Source of the DNA: JAYUDN01 sp043739785
GTDB lineage: Bacteria > Patescibacteriota > Gracilibacteria > BD1-5 > UBA2023
Direction of reading: 5' to 3'
NCBI GenBank assembly: GCA_043739785.1
Contig: JAYUDN010000048.1
Location: 1 to 19,963, forward strand
DNA length: 19,963 nt
Made by a program: the position numbers and the translations under genes. Of the stretch, positions 1-7,972 are shown one piece after another (the stretch's first letter is position 1; the number at the start of each line of letters is the position of its first letter). The notes below the pieces were generated by a model. It did not search any database, was not told the DNA's origin, and saw nothing but the letters and a program-made list of their open reading frames with translations.

Positions 1-83
1 CACAATTTAGATATAATTGTCGTATAAAGTGAAAAGATATCTACAAAGAAATACTAAAATTACTCAGAAAAACTAACCCGTAA
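1..83 (+). CDS. Possible 3' end of a truncated gene (unrecognised)
   Basis: Frame 3 is open from the window edge to a TAA at 81-83 and encodes about 26 residues ending in KEILKLLRKTNP, with one internal TGA read as Gly. The other two plus frames close within 33 bases. The tail is Lys-rich and protein-like, but this length can stay open by chance in AT-rich DNA. A hairpin at 108-129 follows it. No family can be named. The sequence before position 1 would decide whether it is real. Confidence 0.3.
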
Positions 84-107
84 CTGGGGAAGACCCTAAT
101 ATAAATC

Positions 108-129
108 CCTCTCTCAATTCTGAAAGAGG
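108..129. terminator. Weak hairpin, possible terminator between converging genes
   Basis: CCTCT pairs with AGAGG and TCA with TGA around a four-base loop, with one C/A mismatch inside the stem. It lies between the possible gene tail ending at 83 and the minus-strand gene ending at 229. No strong T-run follows on either strand, so a terminator role is only inferred. Confidence 0.3.
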
Positions 130-228
130 TATGCCTCAGTATCAGAGTATTTACTGATAATTTGAAGTGCAAAGCATACAAACGACAAAACGATATTACA
201 TCACATTACTATAGGTTCCTACAAAAAA

Positions 229-813
229 TTATTCTTGTACCTTCTTGTATTTTGGAAACTGATTGAGCACCGTTATAAAAGTTCAAGCTGGATCAGTACA
301 TCATCCTATAGAACAGTCACCAGTCTGCCAGATAAATTGTTTTTTATCTTGAGTCCACATACTCTTGGAGACTCCATTGTCATTTGAAAGGACTATTTTC
401 CCAGTTTTCGTGTCGAGCATTCTCCATATGACAGATTCCCAGCCTTCTCATACCAGCTCGATATATTTTCCGCTCGGAGAAAGGCGGAGGATTTTATATT
501 CATAAAATCAGCATCCCGAAGGAGAGAGTCCAGAATCTTTCATACACTTACGAACAACCTTTCTTCTCGTATCTGAAGCGATCGACCAAGGTCCTGGTGT
601 CTTCCAGGTCTTGTTTCAGTTGGTATACATGATGGTATCTGTGAGTTTCTGTTCATCTTTTTGATAAGTTGCCTTTATACCATCTTGATTGACAGAGATA
701 GATGGTACCGGTTGAACGTACGATCGAAATCTCTCGATTTCATCTGCCTCACGAGTCGATGCAAAAATAACAACAGGAACAAGGAAAAAAAGTGAGAAAA
801 AGTATTTTTTCAT
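229..813 (-). CDS. Exported hypothetical protein (194 aa)
   Basis: Starts at the ATG at 811-813 and ends at the TAA at 229-231. Five in-frame TGA codons (616, 508, 448, 301, 283) are read as Gly. The N-terminus is a clear signal peptide: MKKYFF, then a hydrophobic run ending VVIFA, with likely cleavage before STREADE. The mature part holds LSPSGKYIELVGEGWESVIW and LDTKTGKIVLSNDNG, strand-turn patterns seen in beta-rich, propeller-like secreted proteins, and several Cys residues near the C-terminus that could form disulfides. It begins 10 bases after the stop of the gene at 824-1510 on the same strand, so the two are probably one transcript. No family recognised. Export is inferred from the signal peptide; function is unknown. 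Confidence 0.8.
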
Positions 814-823
814 AGTAGGAAAA

Positions 824-1510
824 TTAGAAATGTCTCAGAAAAGTTATGGATGGCTTTTCAAGTGAAAATCATCCATCCTGGAATGTTTGATGTACCTGGA
901 TAGCATCATATTGAATTTGACTCATTGAAGTTCCTGTATTTGAAGCAATCGGCGCGAGGCGATATACTTCATCGATAGAACTATCATGTACGTGAAGTTC
1001 TTTGAGTTCTACTCCAGGGAGGTATTCTGGGAACCACTCTGGATGGAGATATCCTTTTGGGATAGGGAAGTCCCCGTACGTACCATTGGAAAAACCGAAT
1101 ACATAGTATGACTTATTCTCATCTCGCACATCGAAATTGTGTCCTGGACGTTTGGATACAATGACTTCTTCTTTTCCGTCTGAGCCAAAGTCATATACCT
1201 GTAGAAAGAATGGATTCTTTTCTATATATCATTTTCCATACCATGCCTCATCTTGCTTGATCACCTTCCATTTCTTTCATTGATAGGAAAGTATTCGTAA
1301 TTTCCATCTATCAGATCTCGCGGAAATATAAGTAATCAATTTCTCATTTACCCCATCACCATTGATATCAAGATTTTTATCCTCTACAAGAGTATATCAC
1401 TTCTCCACAAATCACAGATACGAAGTATCTGATTTTTGTTTTGCTTCTATAAAGCCAATATCAAGGAAAATTCAGACTAATAAAAGGAAACAGGAAAGAT
1501 AGTATTTCAT
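824..1510 (-). CDS. Exported hypothetical protein with a DxNxDG Ca-binding-like motif (228 aa)
   Basis: Starts at the ATG at 1508-1510 (MKYYLSCFLLLVGIF, a signal peptide or N-terminal anchor) and ends at TAA 824-826. Six TGA codons are read as Gly (1472, 1412, 1397, 1277, 1229, 869). Around residues 45-60 it reads LDINGDGVNEKLITY, and later VYDFGSDGKEEVIVSKRPG. This repeated D-x-N/S-x-D-G-x-x-E pattern is typical of FG-GAP/VCBS-type calcium-binding loops in secreted beta-propellers; assignment to that class is inferred from the motif only. The start is supported by a TATAAT placed 11 bases upstream. First gene of a probable two-gene unit with the exported protein at 229-813. Confidence 0.8.
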
Positions 1511-1521
1511 ACATTTAAGAA

Positions 1522-1548
1522 ATTATACACGGGTGAGTATAATCTCAA
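1522..1548 (-). promoter_or_regulatory. Promoter for the exported-protein pair
   Basis: On the minus strand a consensus -10 TATAAT lies at 1522-1527 and a -35-like TTGAGA at 1543-1548, spacer 15 (16 if TTTGAG is taken). Only 11 bases separate the -10 from the ATG, so the transcript would have a leader of about 4 bases. No Shine-Dalgarno sequence is present. Confidence 0.6.
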
Positions 1549-1592
1549 AATGAGTGAGTGTCAAAGTTTTCTTCAAAATAAAGTAAAGGCTA

Positions 1593-1613
1593 CCCCAGCC
1601 TAAAGGCGTGGGG
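1593..1613 (-). repeat. IS200/IS605 right-end (RE) hairpin
   Basis: Plus-strand CCCCA and GCC pair with GGC and TGGGG around a TAAA loop, with one unpaired G. The architecture is the same as the left-end hairpin at 2174-2196, as expected for paired ends recognised by a TnpA dimer. Confidence 0.75.
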
Positions 1614-1658
1614 CTTGCCCGTTCTCGTATACTCAAAAATATCTATCTTTTCTATCTT

Positions 1659-2063
1659 CTATTGTCCCTGGTCATCAATATACTTCCTTATCATCTCTTC
1701 CTGGTGCACTCATATAGACTCGGCGAAATAGCCATCTGCCCAGAAAGAGTCTCACCATAAAAACTCTTCCAACTCTGGGTGAGCTTTACGTATTTGATAG
1801 GCACTTCATCCTTTGATGATTTGGATGACTTCTGAGATACTTTTATCAGGCTTGCATTGGATGAGCATATGAACATGATCATGCTCAATAGCAAGTTTCT
1901 CTAAATACCAATCATTTACTTCGCAAGCTTGATAAAAGAGAGTTTTCAAGGTTTGTACTACTTCGCCTCGTAGTACTCTTTTGCGGTACTTAGGAATAAA
2001 TACGATATGGAATTTTAGACGATGTTTAGTGTGTACACCAGTCCAATACTCAGGTTTTTTCAT
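1659..2063 (-). CDS. tnpA: IS200/IS605 Y1 transposase TnpA (134 aa), recoded
   Basis: HUH-superfamily single-strand transposase. ATG at 2061-2063, TAG at 1659-1661. The HUH motif is H63-V-H65 in HDHVHML, and the catalytic tyrosine is most likely Y127 in EEMIRKYIDDQ. The family segments IIKGGSAYQIR and WGDSFWADGYF are present. The length is normal, so the enzyme looks intact. Three TGA codons are read as Gly; one (1752-1754) is the conserved Gly of WGDSFW. Under the standard code the protein would stop at residue 85, before the catalytic Tyr. No tnpB neighbour. The family moves single-stranded DNA, often at replication forks. Confidence 0.93.
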
Positions 2064-2104
2064 AGATATTTTTGAGTATACGAATATCCTTTCTACTCAC
2101 AATC

Positions 2105-2135
2105 AAAAAACACACTCTTTGCAGAGTGTGTTTTT
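2105..2135 (-). terminator. Intrinsic terminator between the IS left end and tnpA
   Basis: Perfect 8-bp stem CACACTCT / AGAGTGTG with loop TTGC (2111-2130). T-runs lie on both strands: TTTTT after it on plus, TTTTTT after it on minus. It sits upstream of tnpA and inside the left end. In known IS200 elements a terminator at this place keeps outside transcription from entering tnpA; the same role is inferred here. Confidence 0.8.
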
Positions 2136-2173
2136 ATGTGATTGTTCGTACGAAAGGCAATGGCATGATTCAT

Positions 2174-2196
2174 CCCCAGTCTTAAAAGACATGGGG
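2174..2196 (-). repeat. IS200/IS605 left-end (LE) hairpin
   Basis: CCCCA GTCT pairs with AGAC and TGGGG around a TAAA loop, with one unpaired A. Outer stem, loop and bulge position match the right-end hairpin while the inner stem differs by compensating changes. On the minus strand it is preceded by GAGAAAA. Confidence 0.75.
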
Positions 2197-2223
2197 TTTT
2201 CTCAAAGTTGTTATAAAAAAAGA

Positions 2224-2251
2224 TTGATTTATCTTATCAACTTATTAGTAT
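2224..2251 (+). promoter_or_regulatory. Candidate promoter for the exported protein at 2277
   Basis: TTGATT (2224-2229), 16-bp spacer, TAGTAT (2246-2251). The leader would be about 18-20 bases. It lies just outside the estimated left end of the IS element. No Shine-Dalgarno sequence is seen before the ATG. Confidence 0.4.
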
Positions 2252-2276
2252 TCAAGTACTCTTACATTTACTCTTT

Positions 2277-2918
2277 ATGAAATTTATCAATATTTTTCTT
2301 ATCTGTCTCTTGAGTGTATCTTCAGTTTTTGCTGAGGGGCTTCCAGTAGTTGCAGACAGTCTATGAAACGCCATGCTTACTTGTCCAAAAAATAATGACT
2401 ATGGAATATGCTGATGAATCAATGCAAAGCTACACAATGATTTCAATACCATGATGAAAAAGAAGGATGCCGTCTCAGCTATAAGGATATGGGATCAGAT
2501 GGTAAGCTCAACCGATGGATCCAACTCTGATTCTTTAGACAAATATATTGCTAATCCACTTATCGGTAGCCTCGCTCCGGAAGGAATCCTCCCCATGCCA
2601 AGTCGAATATTCGCAAAAAAAGCATATAAATGAGGGATTCTCTATCTTTGAACTATAGGAATCCAGGATTCTGATTTTTCATTCTACTATGTCTGATTTA
2701 TGAGATATAAGAAGGAATGAGGCAATGATATGATGTATTATTACAATAATCAAATTGCGCCAAATCAAAGCTCACAATACAATACATATGGGAAAGTTTA
2801 TGGAGAAAACGACTTCACGAGCTTCGAAGAAGATCTCAAGAATTCATTTTATCGTTGAAAATTCAATAATTCGAATGTGAATACTATTTTTCAGAAAATG
2901 ATTCGATCTGTACGGTAA
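2277..2918 (+). CDS. Exported hypothetical protein (213 aa)
   Basis: ATG at 2277-2279, TAA at 2916-2918. Eight TGA codons are read as Gly, including the tandem pair in YGICGGIN, among the densest use in the window. The signal peptide is MKFINIFLICLLSVSSVFA, cleaved before EGLPVV. The mature protein has two early Cys (LTCPKNNDYGICGG), a Lys-rich helical stretch, then an aromatic-rich middle (LYLGTIGIQDSDFSFYYVGF) and a Tyr/Asn/Gln-rich segment. Codon use is more AT-rich than in dnaE. It starts next to the IS element. No family recognised. The 189 bases after it, up to the end of dnaE, show no convincing gene; short frames there are listed under rejected items. Confidence 0.75.
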
Positions 2919-3107
2919 TAATAACTTTTGTTCAATCAGATAATGAGCTGAACATATATCTTCTCAAGAGTTACATTACTGGTGAACAGAGCAAGTTAAT
3001 AAAGTGTCTCCCGATAGGAATCCTCTTATAATTAATTCTGAGGGGATAGAAGTTGCTGAAATAAGTTCATGAAGACAGCAAAGAAATTCTGGATGAAGAT
3101 ACTGGTT

Positions 3108-6100
3108 TTACTGTTTTTCCACCCACGCTTCAAGTCCCTTCACATCTTCGATGGTGAACTTCGTATCCTTCTCCTTCCCTCCGATGTTGATCCAGACGGG
3201 GACGAGGCCTATAGTGGATTTCTCGAGGAAGTCACGCAGGTTGAGAAGGTCATCCTTCGTCCAGTAGCTTGGGATTGCGATCGTATACCTTCCGGTGTCT
3301 GGATTGATACTACTGGGAGTATTATTGACAGATACTGATGATGTTGCAAGAGCCTCGTCCTTCACTCCAGCCATTTCACGAAATGCTCCGATAGAGAAAC
3401 ACTTGATCGATCCCTCGGCTTCGGATTTTTTCCCGAAACCGTTCGAAGGGGAGATCGAGATTTCATCATTCTCTTCGTCAAATTTGACCTTTCCATTAAC
3501 CACCACGATAGTATCCTCGAGGACTTTTTTCTCATAGGTTTCATAGTCGCGAGAGAAGACGACGAGTCGAAAGTCGAATCCGATACTCTCGACGAGCGCG
3601 ATAAGCATGAGGCCTCCGGACTTCGTCTGGACTTTGCGAACATCATGGACCACACCGATGAGCTGGGCATGAACGGGCTCGGAAGAGGGGATTGGTCGGG
3701 ATGGGGCCATCATAGGAGGAGGCATATCAGGCATCGCCATTGAAATTGCTTCCTCTATACTATTTTCTTGAGAAGGTCCGGTGTTTGAATTTCCCTTTTC
3801 ACTTATCACTCAAATCTCCTCGCTCATCCCTCATATCTCATCACCTTCGAGACTGATCACTTCCTCAGGTTTGATCGTTCCCTTGGTCTCGATCCAGTCG
3901 AGGACCTTCCCGAGATTTTTCGACTTCGAGCGGATATACTCCTCCATCCCATCAAGCGGATGACCAGAAACCGGATATCAGATCATAGCCTTCTCTCCTT
4001 TCATCCGATCTTCGAAGCTCATCGGAGGCGCCTTCGTGAGATCGAAATGGCTCGCCGAAATACCTTCTATCCCCATATCGAACAGCCCTGTTTGAGAAGT
4101 ATCTTTTTTTGACTGGATCTCCTTCAGGTAGACCGTCATATTGATCATACTTGCGAGGAGGCTTGACCGATCTCAGAAGGCATCAAGAGCCCCCGCATAG
4201 ATGAGGGACTCGAGGGATTTCTTATTGATGACGTCACCTCCTGTCCGTTCGATGAAGTCATAGATCGACTCGAACGGTTTCACGGCTCGAGCCGCGATAA
4301 TCGTATCAATCGGCCCTTCCCCAAGTCCCTTGATCGCCTTCATCCCGAAACGGATATGGGTAGGATCAATAAAGGTAAAGTGTTTCCCCGATTCATTCAC
4401 ATCGGGGGGGAGGATTTCGACATTTTTTTCTCGAGCTTCTTCGATCTCGAGTCGTATGCGGTCGCTGTCTTCCTCATCGCTCACCATGAGGGCGGTCATC
4501 GACTCCGTCGGATAGTACCGCTTCATAAAGGCCGTCTGGTAGGCGATCATCGAGTAACAGGCAGCGTGCGATTTATTGAATCCATAACCAGCAAAGGGTT
4601 CGATAATCTCATCGAAGATATAGATAGCGAGCTCTTCGCGGTGTCCTTGTTTCTCGGCTGCGGAGATGAATTTCCCCCGCTGTTCCATGAGGAGTTCATA
4701 CTTCTTCTTTCCGATCGCACGACGGAGGATATCCGCTTCTCCGAGGGAAAATCCAGCAAAGGCCTGCACGAGTTGCATAATCTGCTCTTGGTAGACCGCG
4801 ATTCCATAGGTTGGCTTGAGGATCTCCTCAAGCGAAGGATGGGGATACTCGACGGTCTTCCGGCCATATTTGCGATCGATAAACTCTGGGATATAGGCGA
4901 GTGGTCCCGGACGATAGAGCGATACCATCGCGATGAGGTCTTCGAAGCTCGAAGGCTTGAGTTCTTTCAGATATCGTCGCATACCGGCAGATTCGAACTG
5001 GAAGACTCCAGTCATATCTCCCTCACCGAAGAGTGCGAGCACTTCAGGATCTTCGTAGTCGATCTTGAGAAGATCCACTTCGATACCATGTACTTCCTTC
5101 ACAATGGCTTGAGCGCGAGCGAGGATCGTGAGGTTCTTGAGTCCGAGAAAGTCCATCTTCAGAAGTCCGAGAGCTTCGAGAGGCCCTGCAGAGAACTGGG
5201 TCACGATGGACGTCGGATCTTTCGGTGGTGGCTGGAGTGGACAAAAATTTGTCATCGGTTCTGGGGCAATGATGACCGCACAGGCGTGGACTCCGAGCTG
5301 ACGTACCGAACCCTCGATCCGAAGCGCGGAGTCGATCACTTTTTTATAGATCGGACTCTCATCATACGCCTTCTTGAATTCGACGGCTTCTTCGAGGGCT
5401 CATGCCAGGGTCGTTCCGGGTTTTCCGGGGATAAGCTTCGCAAATTCATTCATCTCAGAAAATGGGACTCCGAGGGCTCGACCGGCATCTTTGACGGCGG
5501 CGCGTGCGGCGAGGGTTCCGAACGTACAAACCTGGGCGACATGATCTGCTCCATACTTGGTTCGCACATATTGAAGGACTTTTTCTCGTCCATCATCCGA
5601 GAAGTCGACGTCGATATCCGGCATCGAAACACGAGAAGGATTGAGAAATCGCTCGAAAAGGAGTCCATACTTGAGTGGGTCGATATCCGTAATCCCCGAA
5701 AGGTAAGCAAGTATGGCTCCAGCTGCAGATCCACGACCTGGACCGACGGGGACGCCGTTGTTTTTCCCATAGCGTATAAAGTCCGCTACGATACAGAAGT
5801 ACGCATTGAATCCCATGAGATCCACCACCGTGAGCTCGTACTCGAGGCGTTCGAAAATTTCTTTTTGCTGGTCGGAAAATCGTGAAATGAGCTCTTTTTT
5901 AATAGGAGAAAAATATCCCTCAGCGAGCTTGTGGAGTTCGGAAACATTCATCGATGAAACTGCTTTTTCTCAGTGTTCTCTATATACCTTCTGAAGGAGG
6001 ATATCCTGCTCCTGAGTAGTCAGTCAAAAATCATATCGAGTATTGAGTCCTTCGATACACATCTTCCGGAGGATCCACTCTTCCGTTCCGAGATTCAGAA

Positions 6101-7016
6101 ATCAGGTTTCTAGAGTAGATATATACATTGAGTAACTCTCATTCTCATCGTCAGACAGTGGAAATTTCGGGATTTTATACGCCCCGTATTCGATCACGAG
6201 ATCACACATATCCGCTATTTTCTGAGAGTTTTCATAGGCCTTCGGAGCATAGACGAAGAGTTCTTCCATATCACGTGATGCTCGCACCGAGTAGTCTCCT
6301 CCCATGAGGGTCGGACGATCCGGATCATCGAGGGCTCGACCATCGGATACACAAGCCATCATATCCTGCACTTCTGCATCCTCGAGTGTGATGTAGTAGC
6401 TATTATTGGTTCCGACATATTCGTACCCATACTGTTTCGAAAGGCGAAGGATTGCTTCATTGATCTTCGGTTGCATCGGCTTATCGAGGTGTTCTTCGAT
6501 CTCGAGGAAATAGCTTTCTGGAAAGAGTTTCTGATAGTATTCGATACGTTCCCGGAGAAATGCATCCCCCTTTCCGGTGATAATATGCTGTCCGATCTCT
6601 CCGTACATCGAACCCGAGAGAGCAATCAAATCATCCTTGTACTTTTCGAGTACTTCAAAGTCGATACGAACCCGGCCATTGTAGTAGCCCTCGAGCTGAG
6701 AAACCGTGACAAGATTTATGAGGTTTCGATATCCTGTATAGTTCTTCGCGAGGAGGACGATCTCATAGAGTTCATTATCTTTGTCTCGATTGGCACGTCA
6801 CTTTTTCGAAATAGTAAACTCGACACCGACGATCGGCTTTACTCAGACCTCGATACAAGCGGTATAAAACTCGAACGCTCCGTACATATTCCCGACATCC
6901 GTAATCGCGATGGCTATCTGTCCGAGTTCTCGAGCGCGCTTTGCGAGTTTTTCAGGATTTCCGAGAGCTTTCTGGAAAGAGTAGTGTGTATGGGTATGGA
7001 GGTGGACGAATGACAT
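3108..7016 (-). CDS. dnaE: DNA polymerase III alpha subunit (1302 aa)
   Basis: Replicative polymerase of the C family. One frame runs from ATG 7014-7016 to TAA 3108-3110, checked codon by codon across the gaps left by TGA codons (for example 3810, 3978, 4173, 5400, 6102, 6798, 6843). Order: PHP domain from MSFVHLHTHTHYS; palm with GPGRGSAAGA and the catalytic PDIDVDF near residues 467-471, third aspartate in KMDFLGLKNL near 622; fingers with YGFNKSHAACYSMIAYQTA; HhH region (GMKAIKGLGEG); YPVSGHPLDGMEEYI; a Pro/Met-rich linker (PDMPPPMMAP); an OB fold from VHAQLIGVVHDVRK; and a C-terminal domain that may bind the clamp loader. The PHP metal site looks dead (see findings), so proofreading by PHP is unlikely. 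Somewhat longer than E. coli DnaE (about 1160 aa). Confidence 0.97.
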
Positions 7017-7034
7017 AGGAAAATTTATGCAGAG

Positions 7035-7062
7035 AGTATATAGAAAAGAGGACCTTTTACAA
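7035..7062 (-). promoter_or_regulatory. dnaE promoter
   Basis: Minus-strand TTGTAA (7057-7062), 16-bp spacer, TATACT (7035-7040). The ATG follows 18 bases after the -10, giving a leader near 11 bases. The bases before the ATG read TTTTCCT, not a Shine-Dalgarno sequence. It is back to back with the NUDIX promoter. Confidence 0.55.
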
Positions 7063-7116
7063 CGAAAATTCTCTCAGAATATAGACTTTCCTCGAGCTTG
7101 GTGATGGTAGAATATT

Positions 7117-7145
7117 TTGATTTTTTGTGCATATTGAAGTATACT
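7117..7145 (+). promoter_or_regulatory. Promoter of the NUDIX gene, leaderless arrangement
   Basis: TTGATT (7117-7122), 17-bp spacer, TATACT (7140-7145), then six bases (CTGTGT) and the ATG at 7152. Transcription would begin at or next to the start codon. Confidence 0.6.
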
Positions 7146-7151
7146 CTGTGT

Positions 7152-7736
7152 ATGACTCATATCTCAAGAATCCCAGAACATGCCAAAAAGGTTTTCGAAG
7201 GCATACGATCTGACATTTATCAGTGGAAACAGGAAATGTATGATGGAAGCTATCGAACGTTTGAGATTTCACAGTTTATCAATGGATCTTTTGTCGTTGG
7301 AGTAACTCAAGAGGGGGAAATACTCATCACCCACCAAGAACAACCCGCTCGAAAACCATTTATCGGACTTCCGGGGGGCGCTTTCGATCGCGTCGATGAA
7401 GATCCTCTCGATTGCGCGAAGCGCGAATTCCTCGAAGAAACAGGATACGCGAGTGATACTTGGGAACCCTGGATCACAAGCGAAGGGACCAATAATATCA
7501 TCGCCTATACACACTTCTATATCGCGAGAAATATTTACCAAGTATCTAACCAACGACTCGATCCGGGAGAAAAAATCGCCTTTTCATTTATCGATTTTGA
7601 TGGCTTTCTCGAGCTCGCTGAACACCCAGATTTTGCCAACTGGACGATCGCTCGTGAGCTCCTCCTCGCGAAGCTCCATCCGGAAAAATATACAATACTC
7701 AAACGGTTACTTTTATGTGATAAAAAAGATTCTTAG
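7152..7736 (+). CDS. NUDIX hydrolase, ADP-ribose pyrophosphatase-like (194 aa)
   Basis: The Nudix box is visible as GGAFDRVDE, then seven residues, then REFLEETGY, which supplies the metal-binding Glu residues. One extra residue lies between the first Gly and the first Glu of the usual G-x5-E-x7-REUxEExGU pattern. Upstream, FVVGVTQEGEILITHQEQPA is the expected beta-strand region, and RKPFIGLPGG is the ADP-ribose-pyrophosphatase style lead-in. Substrate is inferred: nucleoside diphosphate derivatives such as ADP-ribose or NDP-sugars. The in-frame start at 7098 is rejected because TATACT lies six bases before the ATG at 7152. No TGA occurs in this gene. Divergent from dnaE; ends with TAG. Confidence 0.88.
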   Translation: MTHISRIPEHAKKVFEGIRSDIYQWKQEMYDGSYRTFEISQFINGSFVVGVTQEGEILITHQEQPARKPFIGLPGGAFDRVDEDPLDCAKREFLEETGYASDTWEPWITSEGTNNIIAYTHFYIARNIYQVSNQRLDPGEKIAFSFIDFDGFLELAEHPDFANWTIARELLLAKLHPEKYTILKRLLLCDKKDS

Positions 7737-7773
7737 TAATTTGAGCTCACTAAAATGATTTCTTTTTATTCCC

Positions 7774-7870
7774 GTCATCCTGACGAAGGAAGGATCCAGA
7801 GATTTAAAAACCTGGATTCTTCGTACCCCATGGGTACTAATGCTTCACAAAGGGGCGTCCTCAGAATGAC
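7774..7870. repeat. Palindromic repeat unit (~97 bp), probably dispersed in the genome
   Basis: The ends are imperfect inverted repeats, GTCATCCTGA (7774-7783) and TCAGAATGAC (7861-7870). Inside are two more palindromes: GGATCCAG with CTGGATTC, and GTACCC CAT GGGTAC (7823-7837). The end sequence resembles the GTCATTCTGA-type dispersed palindromes common in environmental bacterial genomes. It follows the NUDIX stop and is not coding. Copy number cannot be judged from one window. Confidence 0.6.
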
Positions 7871-7933
7871 AAAACTGTAATCATATTTAGATTAAACTAC
7901 TATAAATAGATTATTCGTAATTGAATCTTTCCT

Positions 7934-7972
7934 CATTCGTAATTCACCATTCTTCATTCACAATTCACCATT
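7934..7972. repeat. Direct repeat, 18-bp unit at 21-bp period
   Basis: CATTCGTAATTCACCATT (7934-7951) and CATTCACAATTCACCATT (7955-7972) match at 16 of 18 positions; a weaker related copy lies at about 7911-7933. The last copy reaches into the stop codon of the gene at 7971-9272. Confidence 0.6.

Larger units (their letters stand above)
1583..2205 (-). mobile_element. IS200/IS605-family element, TnpA only
   Basis: About 620 bp, the usual size of IS200-type elements that carry only the Y1 transposase. It holds tnpA (1659-2063), a left-end hairpin (2174-2196), a right-end hairpin (1593-1613) and an intrinsic terminator between the left end and tnpA. There is no tnpB. As expected for the family there are no terminal inverted repeats or target duplication; the ends are subterminal hairpins. 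The exact cut sites cannot be fixed without an empty-site comparison, so the outer coordinates are estimates (plus or minus about 15 bp). It lies between genes and breaks none. Confidence 0.8.

Noticed and set aside
1981..2280. 99-codon plus-strand frame across the IS left end
   Set aside because: Antisense to tnpA and crossing the LE hairpin and terminator; a shadow.
2919..3107. Possible short plus-strand coding pieces after the exported protein, such as a frame reading ELHYWGTEQVNKVSPDRNPL from about 2944
   Set aside because: No start codon or ribosome signal, several frames look equally open, and no family match. It could be a decayed 3' extension of the previous gene but cannot be supported.
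4356..5885. 509-codon plus-strand frame antisense to dnaE
   Set aside because: It is a shadow produced by the codon bias of dnaE; the minus strand encodes clear polymerase motifs across the same bases.
7098..7151. Upstream start for the NUDIX protein at 7098
   Set aside because: It would place the -35 and -10 boxes inside the coding region, and the added residues do not look like the family N-terminus.
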